Translations under genes and position numbers: made by a program | Shown: piece after piece, positions 1 to 8,946 of the stretch | Layout: each line of letters begins with the position of its first letter | Position numbering within the stretch: position 1 is the stretch's first letter | Assembly: GCA_003158115.1 (NCBI GenBank) | Contig: PMGM01000056.1 | Location: forward strand, 8,872-33,439 | Reading direction: 5' to 3' | Length of the DNA stretch: 24,568 bases | DNA from: Methanobacterium sp. | GTDB lineage: Archaea; Methanobacteriota; Methanobacteria; Methanobacteriales; Methanobacteriaceae | Notes under the pieces: generated by a model | Told to the model about the DNA's origin: nothing | The model's input: the letters and a program-made list of their open reading frames with translations, nothing else | Database searches by the model: none

Positions 1-153
1 CTGACAATTGCAGTTTTTCTCATCATGATCCTGACATTTTTCCAGTACAAACATAAATTTGTGCACTTGGCAGAGAATGCTGAGAAATGGGCCATGATAA
101 TAGTGTTAATAGGGATAATACTCACATTAATACATCTTTACAGGCCGGTATAA
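1..153 (+). CDS. C-terminal end of an eha integral membrane subunit (partial)
   Basis: The window opens inside an open frame that codes for about 50 residues before TAA at 151-153. Two hydrophobic stretches ([11 protein letters not shown] and [14 protein letters not shown]) are separated by a short charged loop with Lys/His/Glu, so this is the end of an integral membrane protein. It ends 13 bases before the next gene (EhaL) and lies in the same direction, so it is a subunit of the same membrane hydrogenase. By the usual letter order of the eha operon it would be EhaK, but that is position only; the visible part carries no diagnostic motif. Confidence 0.75.
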   Translation: MTIAVFLIMILTFFQYKHKFVHLAENAEKWAMIIVLIGIILTLIHLYRPV

Positions 154-166
154 TAATGGTGATTTA

Positions 167-487
167 ATGAACGATGCAACTTATTTAATATATATAATTT
201 CATTTGTATTAGGATCCATAGTGGGTCTTGTACTAAGTTACAGAAAGTACACTGCACCATATGTAACCAAAAATATAGATATAATAGCATTAGCTGTGTC
301 CATAATAGGATGGATGCTGGTTATAAACAGTCACTTAATCACATTTATACCGGTATACTTAAACATTACTATAGGAATTTTCTTAGTGGCAATGGTCCTT
401 GGAATGAGACCTGGATATGGTAGATATGAAACAGTTATTGGATTTATTATAGCAGCAGTTGTTTGGATTGGGACGGTGTTGGTATGA
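167..487 (+). CDS. ehaL: Energy-converting hydrogenase A membrane subunit EhaL
   Basis: A 106-residue, very hydrophobic protein with about four membrane segments (roughly residues 6-25, 37-53, 60-80 and 90-106) and no cysteines or obvious cofactor motif. It is one of the small integral membrane subunits of Eha, which anchor the soluble hydrogenase module and are presumed to help in ion translocation. The ATG at 167 follows a GGTGAT Shine-Dalgarno site at 158-163. The stop overlaps the next start as ATGA at 484-487, the tight coupling expected in this operon. The name rests on position between a membrane subunit and EhaM/EhaN; no catalytic role can be read from the sequence. Confidence 0.8.
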   Translation: MNDATYLIYIISFVLGSIVGLVLSYRKYTAPYVTKNIDIIALAVSIIGWMLVINSHLITFIPVYLNITIGIFLVAMVLGMRPGYGRYETVIGFIIAAVVWIGTVLV

Positions 488-894
488 ATACATACAAACC
501 AAATACAGAAATTGAAAATGTTGAACTTCTCATAACCATGAAAAAAAGGATACTTCACAGTTACAAATGGCATGAAGATGTTATAATACCATTTGCCAAG
601 GAACTGGAAATATCAACAGATGAACTTGAAGAAATACTCATGAAACGTCTGGATATGTCTAGTCTTGAGGCTATAAATCCAAGGTTTGAGTCATCCAAAC
701 TTAGATGTATTAAAGAAAGGATACATGCAGATTTAAGACTTTGCTGGCTTTGTGATGTAATGAATATCATCACCAAAGAAAAATCAAACATAATTAAAAA
801 TAAAATAGCGTACGAAATACTTAAAGAAAATAAACCTTACCATAAAGCCATAGAAGAAGGCAGAAAGAATTTACTTGAAGAAATAATGAAGTAA
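484..894 (+). CDS. ehaM: Energy-converting hydrogenase A subunit EhaM (hydrophilic, unknown role)
   Basis: A 136-residue soluble, charged and mostly helical protein with no membrane segment. The start is the ATG at 484 inside the ATGA overlap with ehaL; an in-frame TTG at 463 would lie within ehaL and is less likely. It has three cysteines, C75 and a CxxC pair at C87/C90 (context LCWLCDV), flanked by basic residues. A metal or disulfide role is possible but unproven. The gene sits just before the hydrogenase small subunit, where the eha operon carries a conserved hydrophilic subunit without known function, and the letter M is given by that position. Confidence 0.78.
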   Translation: MNTYKPNTEIENVELLITMKKRILHSYKWHEDVIIPFAKELEISTDELEEILMKRLDMSSLEAINPRFESSKLRCIKERIHADLRLCWLCDVMNIITKEKSNIIKNKIAYEILKENKPYHKAIEEGRKNLLEEIMK

Positions 895-905
895 GAGGTA
901 AAGAA

Positions 906-1355
906 ATGTTAGATGGTCTTAAAGACATTATAAGGAAGAGTTCCATACACGTCTGCCTTGTAAACACAGGTGGTTGTAATGGCTGTGATATTGAAATAGT
1001 AGCACTATTATCACCACGCTATGACCTTGAACAGTATGGTATTTATGTTCACAACAACCCAAGGGAGGCTGATGTTATCATAGTGACAGGTGCAATGGCA
1101 GAACAATGGGTTGATAAATTACAAAGGGTATATGCCAAAACACCTGAACCTAAGATAGTAGTTGCCGTAGGTAACTGTCCACTCACAGGTGATGTTTTTA
1201 ACCAGGAAGGAGGCAATGTTCATGCACCAGTCTCTGACTTCATACCGGTGGATGCTGAAGTTTCAGGATGTCCACCACGTCCATCTGAAATATTAGAAGC
1301 ATTATTAACAGTTGCACCAGGTGCAATAGCTGCAAGAGGGAGGCAAAAATTATGA
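906..1355 (+). CDS. ehaN: [NiFe]-hydrogenase small subunit EhaN of energy-converting hydrogenase A
   Basis: A 149-residue protein, short as in group 4 (complex I-like, NuoB-type) small subunits. It carries the ligands of one proximal [4Fe-4S] cluster: C24 and C27 in [10 protein letters not shown]91 in VGNCPLTG and C122 in SGCPPRP. It passes electrons between the NiFe site in EhaO and the polyferredoxin subunits on the cytoplasmic face. It has no twin-arginine signal and no medial or distal cluster domain, unlike uptake hydrogenases. The ATG at 906 has a GAGGTA ribosome site just after the ehaM stop. The stop overlaps the ehaO start (ATGA at 1352-1355), so the two subunits are translationally coupled. 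Confidence 0.95.
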   Translation: MLDGLKDIIRKSSIHVCLVNTGGCNGCDIEIVALLSPRYDLEQYGIYVHNNPREADVIIVTGAMAEQWVDKLQRVYAKTPEPKIVVAVGNCPLTGDVFNQEGGNVHAPVSDFIPVDAEVSGCPPRPSEILEALLTVAPGAIAARGRQKL

Positions 1356-2494
1356 TACTTCCTATAGGACCTGTACATCCCGGTTTAAAGGAACCTTTAC
1401 GTTTAAAACTTAAAACTCGTGGAGAAAAAGTTTTAAGTGCAGAAATTGATTACGGTTATATTCACAGAGGTATTGAAAGGGTTATGGAGGGTAAAACCTG
1501 GCAGAAAGGAATATTCCTAGCAGAAAGAGTCTGCGGTATTTGTTCATATATACACACACAAACCTTTGCAGAGGTGTTTGAAAAAATTGCCGGAGAAACA
1601 GTTACACTCAGGGCACAGTATCTGCGTGTATTAACCAACGAACTCGACAGGATACAGAGTCATTTACTTGCCAATTCAACCTATTTTAAAGCAATGGAAC
1701 ATGAAACACTTTTCATGTATATGTTAGGTTTAAGAGAACCTATTATGGATGCAATTGAACTTTTAACTGGTAATAGAGTCAATATGGGCTGGAATGTTGT
1801 TGGTGGAGTTAAAATGGATATCAAACAGGCTCATATGGATTCTATATTGGAGATAATGGATAAATTTGAATCAGAATATGGAAGATATGTTGAGATGTTT
1901 GAATCAGGACCATTGGTGGGTTTAAGATCACACGATGTAGGTAAGATGACAAGGGATGAGGCATTAATGGCAAGGGCTGTTGGGCCGATTGGTAGGGCAT
2001 CTGGACTTAAACATGATGTTAGGGAACAACATCATACATATAGGGATCATATGGACTGGAAAGTTGTTTGGAGAAAGGAAGGAGACAATTTTGCCCGTAC
2101 TATGAACAGGTTTGATGAGATATGGGAATCTATAAGCCTTATTAGACAGGTTATAAATAATCTGCCACCGGGTGAGGTTCGTAAGAAGATTGAAATTCCT
2201 GCGGGTGATGCAGAATATAGGAATGAAGCACCAAGGGGTGAGGTAACTTACTCCGTTGAAACCAATGGAAACCTTATAAAAAATATATCCATAAGAACCC
2301 CGAGTATAATGAACATCGATGCATGTGCCAAGTATATGCTTAAAGATGTTGCAACTGTTTCAGATGCTGTTGCTACATATGCAACATCTGATCCTTGTAT
2401 TGCTTGTACAGAAAGGGTTATAATTTTAGATGAATCAGGCAGGCATCTGGATTTCCATGGTGTCCATAATATAAACTCCAAATTAAAAGGATGA
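1352..2494 (+). CDS. ehaO: [NiFe]-hydrogenase large subunit EhaO of energy-converting hydrogenase A
   Basis: The 380-residue catalytic subunit. The N-terminal nickel motif is [12 protein letters not shown] (C61, C64, H68) and the C-terminal one is [10 protein letters not shown] (C349, C352), so all four cysteine ligands of the NiFe site are present. It is homologous to NuoD-type subunits and in Eha is expected to couple H2 oxidation to ferredoxin reduction using the ion gradient. About 28 residues follow the last ligand; whether an endopeptidase trims this tail cannot be told from sequence. A strong GAGGGAGG site at 1336-1343 lies 8 bases before the ATG, which overlaps the ehaN stop. Confidence 0.95.
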   Translation: MILPIGPVHPGLKEPLRLKLKTRGEKVLSAEIDYGYIHRGIERVMEGKTWQKGIFLAERVCGICSYIHTQTFAEVFEKIAGETVTLRAQYLRVLTNELDRIQSHLLANSTYFKAMEHETLFMYMLGLREPIMDAIELLTGNRVNMGWNVVGGVKMDIKQAHMDSILEIMDKFESEYGRYVEMFESGPLVGLRSHDVGKMTRDEALMARAVGPIGRASGLKHDVREQHHTYRDHMDWKVVWRKEGDNFARTMNRFDEIWESISLIRQVINNLPPGEVRKKIEIPAGDAEYRNEAPRGEVTYSVETNGNLIKNISIRTPSIMNIDACAKYMLKDVATVSDAVATYATSDPCIACTERVIILDESGRHLDFHGVHNINSKLKG

Positions 2495-2500
2495 TGTAAT

Positions 2501-3529
2501 ATGTCTTCGGTGATATGGTATCTATATGAATTTGCAAGAAAGTCCTGGGCTGAAAATTTTGCAGCTGCTAAGAGTAATTCTGAAATAATGGATAAACCAT
2601 CCAGATTCAGAGACTATCCTATTGTACATAAAGAATATTGTATAGCTTGTGGTGCATGTACAGCAGCTTGTCCTGCCCCAATGGCAATTAAGCTAGTTAG
2701 GGATGTGGACAGTGCCCATGAACAGGGTATCACATATCCAGTGATAAATAATAGGGGTTGTATTAGATGTGGTTTCTGTGCCGAGGTTTGTCCAACAGAT
2801 CCTAAAACTTTAACATGCGGTGAGAACCATCTTATAAGGGAAAAATTTACAATTCTCCCTGTGGATAAGAAATATGTTATTGATGATTATCTCTGCATAC
2901 GTTGCAAAAAATGTATGAAAACATGTCAAGTAGGCGATGCAATTGTTGAAGAGAATAATAAGATATTAATAGACCAGAAAAAATGTATATCATGTGGGGA
3001 ATGTCTTAAAACATGTCCTGTTAAGGGTGCAATTAAAGGAATTCACATAGCCAATATAGATGAACAGAAGGAGATCATTAACCTGGTTGTTGACACATTA
3101 GAGGCTGAAATAGAAGCTCATGAAGAAGATGTTAAAAAAATTGGCGGGGGTGAAGTATTCAAACTCGACATGGATTCTGATGATCTAATAGAGAAGGCCC
3201 GGGCAATACTTCCAAACGATGAATTGATCAATGATATCATTGAAAATATAACTGACAGATTAAAACTTCGTATAATAACATGGGACAAGAATAAATGTAC
3301 AGACTGTGGATTGTGCGTAAAGGAATGTCCATCCCATGCAATCCGTTTTACAGAAAATGGAGTAATAAGGGATCCTGATAAATGTTTAAAATGCAGTATA
3401 TGTTATCAGACATGTCCATTTGGTGCTATAGGTTATTATATTGCAAGATTTTTATTTAAACCATCTGAAGATGGTGCAAACATCATACATATAACTCTAA
3501 AAACATCAGACCTACCTGTAAGGAGTTGA
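2501..3529 (+). CDS. ehaP: Polyferredoxin EhaP, 6x[4Fe-4S]
   Basis: A 342-residue protein with six CxxCxxCxxxC motifs, starting near residues 47, 87, 132, 162, 266 and 295. All are followed by Pro except the third, which has Gln. This matches the six-cluster polyferredoxin described for the eha operon of Methanothermobacter. It probably wires electrons between the hydrogenase module and soluble ferredoxin partners. Clusters 1-4 and 5-6 are separated by a cysteine-free helical insert (about residues 175-264). The first ~40 residues, including an amphipathic [14 protein letters not shown] stretch, may dock it to the complex. The ATG at 2501 follows an AGGATGAT site whose first base is 13 bases upstream; it lies 6 bases after ehaO. 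Confidence 0.93.
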   Translation: MSSVIWYLYEFARKSWAENFAAAKSNSEIMDKPSRFRDYPIVHKEYCIACGACTAACPAPMAIKLVRDVDSAHEQGITYPVINNRGCIRCGFCAEVCPTDPKTLTCGENHLIREKFTILPVDKKYVIDDYLCIRCKKCMKTCQVGDAIVEENNKILIDQKKCISCGECLKTCPVKGAIKGIHIANIDEQKEIINLVVDTLEAEIEAHEEDVKKIGGGEVFKLDMDSDDLIEKARAILPNDELINDIIENITDRLKLRIITWDKNKCTDCGLCVKECPSHAIRFTENGVIRDPDKCLKCSICYQTCPFGAIGYYIARFLFKPSEDGANIIHITLKTSDLPVRS

Positions 3530-3536
3530 TAATATT
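3521..3536 (+). promoter_or_regulatory. Shine-Dalgarno site that points to an ATT start for ehaQ
   Basis: AGGAGTTGAT at 3521-3530 matches the ideal archaeal site AGGAGGTGAT at nine of ten bases. It is followed by AAT and then ATT at 3534-3536. The ehaP start uses the same geometry: AGGA begins 13 bases before the start codon and AAT comes directly before it. No ATG, GTG or TTG in the ehaQ frame lies at a usable distance here. A TTG at 3526 is in another frame that stops within about 80 bases and touches the ribosome site. Confidence 0.7.
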
Positions 3537-4886
3537 TCAACAACCATTAATAACGTTAAAAAGTATAGAAAACCTATCAGAGATGTTGAGGTTGATTATA
3601 ATATAGATCACAGTAAATGTGAGGGGTGTGAAGAAAAACCATGCCTATTATCATGTCCAGTAAATGCTATACACAAGAACAACGCGGACCAGATAGAAAT
3701 AGATGAGAAATGTGTTGGATGTGTATTATGTAGAAATGCATGTCCATATGATGCAATTCAAATGGAAACAACTTTATCAGAACCTATACGGGAAAACGTT
3801 CCTAATATTAACAAAAAGTTATGTAGACAGTGCGGTGCATGTGTCCAAGCCTGTAAAACAGGTTCAATACAGTTAATATCATCTGGTAATGAGGATGCAC
3901 ACAGTGAAATAAATGATGATACATGTGTACGTTGTGGATACTGTGCACGTGTATGTCCAACTGAAGCAATAAAATATGGTGAAATACTACCAAGATCTGT
4001 TGTTGGTGGTAAGGCTATTGTTGTTGACCAGAAAAACTGTATAGGATGCATGACATGTACAAGGGTATGTCCATCAAGGGGCGCCATTAATGTGGGAGAA
4101 GTAAGTAAATTACCGTTTATAAATCCATCATACTGTGCAAGATGCGAAGAGTGTATGAAAGTATGTCCTTCAGCAGCCATCAAATATTCTTCAAGGAAAA
4201 GGGCCTTTAAAAATTTTAGTAAAATAAAAACCATGGAAATCGTATCGGAACTGATGGAAAAGGAAGCAGGAAAACTTTCAGCAGAAACCGTTAGGATTAA
4301 TGGTATTCTAGAACAAATAGCAACTGATGTGGGACTGAAACATGCTGAACCACAGTTTAAAGAGGATGTAACAGATAGTATCAAGGATGGTATCAAGGAG
4401 ATTATTAGTTCCAAGTTAGAAATTGATGATATGGTAGAAGTAATCGATGCAACCACACCAAAACGTTACATCAATGTTATTGATGATAACTGTATTGGAT
4501 GCGGTGAATGTATCAATGATTGTCCTGTTGATTGTATTGAATTAGAAATTCCTTCCCCTATACATATAGATGATACATGTGTTTTCTGTGGTAAATGTGT
4601 TGACACCTGTCAATTCAATGCCATAAAACTTGGTGAAGAATATTTCACAGTTGAAAACAATAAAATATTCTTTGTAAGGGAGTTACTTAGGGGTTCTAGA
4701 GAAGGGGAAATAGTTTATGATGTTGATGCATGTATGGCATGTGGAGTTTGTGTAAAGAAATGTCCAACAAATGCACTCAGACTTGAAAAGGATGAAATAG
4801 TTGTTGATCAAGATAAATGTGTTCACTGCGCAGAATGTGAAATAATATGTCCTGTTAATGCTATTAAATTAAGAGCAGAGTCTTAA
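3534..4886 (+). CDS. ehaQ: Polyferredoxin EhaQ, 10x[4Fe-4S], apparent ATT start
   Basis: Read from ATT at 3534 the protein has 450 residues and ten four-cysteine motifs, the number reported for the second polyferredoxin of eha operons. Two motifs precede the first in-frame ATG (3762, residue 77), so a start there would cut off coding sequence. The first motif is atypical (CxxCx4CxxxCP at residues 29-42); the rest are CxxCxxCxxxC. Six motifs are followed by a cysteine-free helical insert of about 100 residues (217-319) and then four more, an arrangement like EhaP. It likely extends the electron wire from EhaN to ferredoxin. The gene begins 5 bases after ehaP. ATT is a very rare start codon, so a base change from ATG or a sequence error is also possible. 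Confidence 0.9.
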   Translation: MSTTINNVKKYRKPIRDVEVDYNIDHSKCEGCEEKPCLLSCPVNAIHKNNADQIEIDEKCVGCVLCRNACPYDAIQMETTLSEPIRENVPNINKKLCRQCGACVQACKTGSIQLISSGNEDAHSEINDDTCVRCGYCARVCPTEAIKYGEILPRSVVGGKAIVVDQKNCIGCMTCTRVCPSRGAINVGEVSKLPFINPSYCARCEECMKVCPSAAIKYSSRKRAFKNFSKIKTMEIVSELMEKEAGKLSAETVRINGILEQIATDVGLKHAEPQFKEDVTDSIKDGIKEIISSKLEIDDMVEVIDATTPKRYINVIDDNCIGCGECINDCPVDCIELEIPSPIHIDDTCVFCGKCVDTCQFNAIKLGEEYFTVENNKIFFVRELLRGSREGEIVYDVDACMACGVCVKKCPTNALRLEKDEIVVDQDKCVHCAECEIICPVNAIKLRAES

Positions 4887-4971
4887 TGTAGCAAGAACGA
4901 TAGCATAGATATGTTTAAATAAATATATTATTTACGTTAATTTTTTTATTTGAATGAGGAGGATTATAAAA
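4887..4971 (+). promoter_or_regulatory. Possible internal promoter and start-deciding ribosome site before ehaR
   Basis: This 85-base gap is the first real break between eha genes in the window. It holds an AT-rich TATA-like stretch (about 4914-4930), a T-run at 4941-4947 and the strong site AGGAGG at 4957-4962. The ATG at 4954 overlaps that site, so the real start is the TTG at 4972, 9 bases after it. The T-run plus TATA-like element could let ehaR and the genes after it be transcribed separately from ehaA-Q; this is inference. Confidence 0.5.
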
Positions 4972-5997
4972 TTGGGAAAAAAATTCTTTGTTTCTGATTG
5001 TGAAGGGCCTATATCAATTAATGATAATGCCTATGAACTTTCAAACCATTTTATAGATGATGGTGATAAATTTTTTGAGATTGTTAGTAGATACGATGAT
5101 GTGCTTGCAGATGTATTAAAAAGACAGGGATACAATGCAGGGGGAACTTTAAAATTTATATTACCATTTTTAAAGGCCTACGGTGCAACCAACCATAATA
5201 TCATCGATTTTTCTACTAGTAATGTACATCTTATACCCGGTGCAGTTGAAACACTGAAATTTATTAATTCTATAATGCCCTCATTTATTGTAAGTACCAG
5301 TTACTATCATTATATAATGGCTGTTTGTAACAAAACAGGATTTCCAATTGACAAAACTTATTCAACTAAACTGAACATGGATAATGTTGATATAGATACT
5401 GAAGAGTTGGATATTATCAAAGAATATAAATCTGCCATTGTTAAAGATCCGGAATTTGAACTTTTAGATAGGATATTCTGGAAAGAATTGCCTAAACTTA
5501 AGATTGCAAGCATAATGGATACTGTTAAACCAATTGGTGGTGAGGGTAAAAAGGATGCTGTGTTAGATATTATAAGCCAGTATCATCTGAAGGCACAAGA
5601 TCTTTTCTATATTGGTGACAGTATAACAGATGTAGAACCACTTAAATTTGCAAATGATAATGGTGGTATTGCTGTATCATTCAATGGAAATGAATATGCA
5701 ATAGAAGAAGCAGAAATTGCTGTAATTGCTGACAATACATTAATAACATCGGTTATGGCAGATATATTCAATAGATATGGTACTGATAACGTCTTTGAAT
5801 TTGTAAAAGACTATGCAAGTGATCCTGAATATGCACTTAAATCACGTTTTGTTAATCAGAAATTTGCAGATAAAATGTTATCCTTCAGTCTGCCATATGT
5901 TGAGATAATAACTTGTAACAACATCAACGCCATAATTGAAAAAAGCTCAGATATTCGTAAGAAGCTTCGGGGCGAATCCATAGGTGGTTTGGGTTAA
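4972..5997 (+). CDS. ehaR: Energy-converting hydrogenase A subunit EhaR (HAD-like protein)
   Basis: A 341-residue protein starting with TTG, chosen because a full AGGAGG site lies 9 bases upstream. It has a HAD-type layout. The N-terminal [13 protein letters not shown] resembles motif I, although the usual second Asp is Glu (D9, E11). IVSTSYY resembles motif II, KKDAVLD could supply the motif III lysine, and [13 protein letters not shown] (about 213-224) is a clear acidic motif IV. This suggests an Mg-dependent phosphatase-like fold, with the D-to-E change leaving catalysis open. Homologs are annotated as Eha subunit R because the gene travels with the operon; physical association with the hydrogenase is not evident from sequence. 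No membrane segments or cysteine clusters are seen. Confidence 0.82.
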   Translation: MGKKFFVSDCEGPISINDNAYELSNHFIDDGDKFFEIVSRYDDVLADVLKRQGYNAGGTLKFILPFLKAYGATNHNIIDFSTSNVHLIPGAVETLKFINSIMPSFIVSTSYYHYIMAVCNKTGFPIDKTYSTKLNMDNVDIDTEELDIIKEYKSAIVKDPEFELLDRIFWKELPKLKIASIMDTVKPIGGEGKKDAVLDIISQYHLKAQDLFYIGDSITDVEPLKFANDNGGIAVSFNGNEYAIEEAEIAVIADNTLITSVMADIFNRYGTDNVFEFVKDYASDPEYALKSRFVNQKFADKMLSFSLPYVEIITCNNINAIIEKSSDIRKKLRGESIGGLG

Positions 5998-6056
5998 TAA
6001 ATAATATTAAATTCAGTATAACAGATTATTATAATAATATATGGACTTTGATTATC

Positions 6057-6962
6057 ATGACAGGAACCTATGGAAATATAGAATTAAAGGTGGAAGATAC
6101 TTACTGTGAAGCATTTAAAGGAATATGCTGCAGAGTTATTGTAACGGCCGAAGATATTGAAACTGTTAAAAGAGCAGCATACGATGCAACTTCAACTCCT
6201 GGAACCGTAATTGGAAGGGTCGAAGGAGGTATTGAAGCCTGGGTGGATAAAACTGAAACACCAGACAATCGATATGGTGCATTAATTCAGTTCTGGTATA
6301 ACACCAACGATATTGATAAGTTTAATGTTGAATTATCATACAGGATAAGACAGGACATATTAGTCAAACCATTTACAAGTCTTTTTGATGCATCCATCCA
6401 TCCAGTGGGACATATGGGTACCATGAAAAATGTTGGCCACTGTGGAGATGGATATGAATGGGAAGAAGAGTTATATGGACGTAATATGATTATAGTTCCA
6501 ATTGCAATACCTGACTTTAAAATTGAACGGGAATTAGGATATATGAATGGTATTATGGGTGCTAACTTCTGGTACATGTGCACTGAAAAAGAAACTGTAA
6601 AATCAGCGGGGAAAGCTGCTTTAGATGCTATAAAAAAAATTGAAGGTGTTATTACACCCTTTGATATATGTTCTGCTGCCAGTAAACCTGAAACTAACTA
6701 TCCATGGATAGGACCAACAACCAACCATCCATACTGTCCATCACTTAAAGATGTATTAAATGAAGTCTCAAATGTGCCTGACAACATTAAATACATACCA
6801 GAAATAGTAATAAACGGACTCAACAAAAAAGTTCTAAAGGAAGCCATGAAAACAGGTATAGAAGCTGTAATTGCATTTGATGATGTTTTACATGTTTCAG
6901 CAGGTAATTATGATGGAAATCTTGGAGAATATCATATTAACCTCAAAGAGTTGTTCATATGA
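6057..6962 (+). CDS. Formylmethanofuran:tetrahydromethanopterin formyltransferase paralog in the eha operon
   Basis: A 301-residue protein close in length and pattern to Ftr, which moves the formyl group from formylmethanofuran to H4MPT in step 2 of methanogenesis. Ftr-like blocks include EDTYCEAF near the start, [13 protein letters not shown] in the middle, [10 protein letters not shown], and a C-terminal block [18 protein letters not shown] followed by [16 protein letters not shown]. In Methanothermobacter a second Ftr (FtrII) is known at this operon position; it may correspond to EhaS or EhaT, and I leave the symbol blank. Whether it is catalytic cannot be settled here. The start is uncertain: ATG 6057 and an in-frame TTG at 6048 are both possible and neither has a good ribosome site. 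It overlaps the next gene as ATGA. Confidence 0.88.
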   Translation: MTGTYGNIELKVEDTYCEAFKGICCRVIVTAEDIETVKRAAYDATSTPGTVIGRVEGGIEAWVDKTETPDNRYGALIQFWYNTNDIDKFNVELSYRIRQDILVKPFTSLFDASIHPVGHMGTMKNVGHCGDGYEWEEELYGRNMIIVPIAIPDFKIERELGYMNGIMGANFWYMCTEKETVKSAGKAALDAIKKIEGVITPFDICSAASKPETNYPWIGPTTNHPYCPSLKDVLNEVSNVPDNIKYIPEIVINGLNKKVLKEAMKTGIEAVIAFDDVLHVSAGNYDGNLGEYHINLKELFI

Positions 6963-7924
6963 AAATGGAAGTTGTTGGATTTGGAGCATTAAATCTAGAT
7001 AAGCTATTTCATGTAAATAGGATAGCTCATGAAGATGAAGAATCCTATATCACCGGTAAATCCGAATCCTGTGGAGGTTCAGCAGCCAATACAATAGTAG
7101 GACTTGCACGTTTGGGCATGGAAACTGGTTTTATAGGCAAAGTTGCAACAGACCGTGAAGGAAGTTTACTCTACAACAATCTACAAAACGAGAACATAAA
7201 TACCAACGGTGTACTTGTTACAGATAATGGAAGAAGTGGTACAGTAAATGGATTTGTAGATAATAATGGTCAAAGAGCATTATATGTTGATCCCGGTGTT
7301 AATGATGATATTAATATAGGTGAGGTTGAACTCGATTACATTAACTCTGCTAAAGTGTTACATATCACATCATTTGTTGGAAAATCAGATGAGAAATCAA
7401 TTAAAACACAGGAAACTGTTCTTAATGAGATATCCACCAATGTCTGTGTAAGTTTTGATCCAGGCCGTCTTTATACCGAAAGGGGTTTAGATTTTCTCGA
7501 AAATTTTTTGATACGAACAGATATCCTACTTATTAACCAGTCCGAATTGAAACTTCTGACAACAGGAAATATAGAAGATTCCAGAAGATCTGCTGGAAAA
7601 TATGAAACCCAAGAAATTGCCGAAAAAGTCCAATTAGAATATGGTATAGATATGGTTGTAGTTAAGATGGGTGATAACGGATCCTATGTGACACATAACG
7701 GTAAATCTCACATTGCAAATGCCTTCGATGTACCGTGTGTGGATACTACTGGAGCTGGAGATGCTTTTAATGCAGGATTTCTCCATGGTTATATTAATGG
7801 TGAAAACATTAAAAAAATGGCATTAAAGGGTAATTATATTGCATCATGCTGTATAACAGAGCACGGCACAACAAATGGCCTTCCAGATCTAACAAAACTT
7901 GAGGATATTATCAACAATCAATAA
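6959..7924 (+). CDS. PfkB-family (ribokinase-like) carbohydrate kinase at the end of the eha operon
   Basis: A 321-residue kinase of the ribokinase/PfkB fold. The first signature is [18 protein letters not shown] (about 36-53), and the second is [14 protein letters not shown] with the anion hole and catalytic base D268 in GAGD. Both are intact, so an active small-molecule kinase is likely; the substrate (sugar, nucleoside or other) cannot be told. The ATG overlaps the stop of the Ftr paralog (ATGA at 6959-6962), so the two are co-translated. A second ATG two codons on is an alternative start. Its fixed place at the end of the eha operon suggests a link to the hydrogenase or to C1 metabolism, but no mechanism is known to me. 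Confidence 0.87.
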   Translation: MKMEVVGFGALNLDKLFHVNRIAHEDEESYITGKSESCGGSAANTIVGLARLGMETGFIGKVATDREGSLLYNNLQNENINTNGVLVTDNGRSGTVNGFVDNNGQRALYVDPGVNDDINIGEVELDYINSAKVLHITSFVGKSDEKSIKTQETVLNEISTNVCVSFDPGRLYTERGLDFLENFLIRTDILLINQSELKLLTTGNIEDSRRSAGKYETQEIAEKVQLEYGIDMVVVKMGDNGSYVTHNGKSHIANAFDVPCVDTTGAGDAFNAGFLHGYINGENIKKMALKGNYIASCCITEHGTTNGLPDLTKLEDIINNQ

Positions 7925-7971
7925 ATATTATAATCTTAAAGAGTTATATATTATAAAAAAATATTTATCCC

Positions 7972-8003
7972 ATCCATTGTTTAGTATATGGTGTTCAATG
8001 GAT
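7972..8003. repeat. Inverted repeat in the spacer after the eha operon
   Basis: ATCCATTG (7972-7979) and CAATGGAT (7996-8003) are perfect 8-base arms with a 16-base spacer. The repeat lies about 50 bases after the kinase stop and 180 bases before the polyferredoxin. It could be an RNA hairpin at the 3' end of the eha transcript or an operator; a TATA-like AGTTATATATTA lies about 30 bases upstream (near 7941). No T-run follows directly, so a classical terminator is less likely. Confidence 0.5.
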
Positions 8004-8139
8004 AATTTACATCAATCATGATAATATAAATGATTATAGTTACAATATGAGGGTTAAAGGATATTATATAAAAAATAAATAATTAATTATACATCAATTC
8101 GTAAATGTAAATAATAGTACAAATGTAATTATAATTGGA

Positions 8140-8163
8140 TTTATACGTTAAAATTTTATAAAC
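8140..8163 (+). promoter_or_regulatory. Promoter of the polyferredoxin-CBS gene pair
   Basis: Two TATA-like elements lie upstream of the polyferredoxin start: TTTATACG at 8140-8147 and TTTTATAAAC at 8154-8163. The first would place transcription start near 8165 and leave room for the AAGGTG ribosome site at 8171-8176. The second would put it almost at the ATG, so the first is preferred. The remaining spacer (7925-8139) shows AT-rich sequence and one inverted repeat but no gene. Confidence 0.5.
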
Positions 8164-8181
8164 TATATTAAAGGTGTGAGT

Positions 8182-8946
8182 ATGGATATAACATTTAAAA
8201 AGAAGAAAGATGATCTGGTCTGTGATGTTGTTGCCAAATCAACAGATTTTGAACATGGTATAGAAGATTTTAAAGCGGAAATAGAAAATTGTTCACATGA
8301 TCAAAAGTTCATTACTGTATCACCTGAATGTGTTAGATGCAACCTTTGTGCAGAAGAATGTCCAGTCAATGCAATAGAAGATGCTAAATTAACAAAACCC
8401 GCAAAAATACGAGACAATTGTGTTAAATGTGAGATATGTGCCCAAACTTGTCCTGTTAATTCGATTAAGGTCATTGAAAGCACATCTGATTTAGATGAGG
8501 ATATAACTTACAATTTAAAATCCATAAAGGTGCCTCACAGAACATTGAGAATGGAAAAGATCGATGTTAATCCAGATAAATGTACCTCATGTGGCAATTG
8601 CACCAAATTCTGTCCTACTAAAGCAATAACTGTAAAAGAAGGGGAAATAGCAGTAATTGATAAGGATATTTGTATTGGATGTGGTTCATGTACAAATGTA
8701 TGTGCAGAAGATGCAATAACTCTTAAAAGAAAATTGGGAAATGTTATTAATGGTCAAAAGCTTCATGTAGACGAGGATATCTGTGTGTATTGTGGTGTTT
8801 GTGAAGAAAACTGTACAATGGATGCCATAAAACTTAAAGATAATAAACTTATCTTTTCAGAAGATAAATGTATAAAATGCGAAGTATGTTCAAAAAAATG
8901 CCCTGTAGGTGCATTAAAGCTTGAGAGGTTATCTAATGAACGTTAA
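8182..8946 (+). CDS. Polyferredoxin, 6x[4Fe-4S], next to the eha operon
   Basis: A 254-residue protein with six CxxCxxCxxxC motifs (CVRCNLC, CVKCEIC, CTSCGNC, CIGCGSC, CVYCGVC, CIKCEVC). In the fourth and fifth, Ala and Thr replace the Pro after the last cysteine. About 50 polar residues precede the first cluster. It should be a cytoplasmic multi-cluster electron carrier. ATG 8182 is preferred over GTG 8176 because the AAGGTG ribosome site (8171-8176) would overlap the GTG. It has its own promoter and overlaps the CBS gene by 11 bases, so the pair is co-expressed. I recall the same pair after eha in Methanothermobacter (MTH405/406), which suggests a partner of Eha or of formylmethanofuran dehydrogenase, but the sequence does not show which. 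Confidence 0.85.
   Translation: MDITFKKKKDDLVCDVVAKSTDFEHGIEDFKAEIENCSHDQKFITVSPECVRCNLCAEECPVNAIEDAKLTKPAKIRDNCVKCEICAQTCPVNSIKVIESTSDLDEDITYNLKSIKVPHRTLRMEKIDVNPDKCTSCGNCTKFCPTKAITVKEGEIAVIDKDICIGCGSCTNVCAEDAITLKRKLGNVINGQKLHVDEDICVYCGVCEENCTMDAIKLKDNKLIFSEDKCIKCEVCSKKCPVGALKLERLSNER

Noticed and set aside
3758..4456. Long open frame of 232 codons on the minus strand
   Set aside because: It lies wholly opposite ehaQ, is rich in Ser/Ile/Leu from antisense codons, has no family features and no ribosome site.
4954..4971. ATG start for ehaR
   Set aside because: It precedes and overlaps the AGGAGG site, which is correctly spaced for the TTG at 4972.
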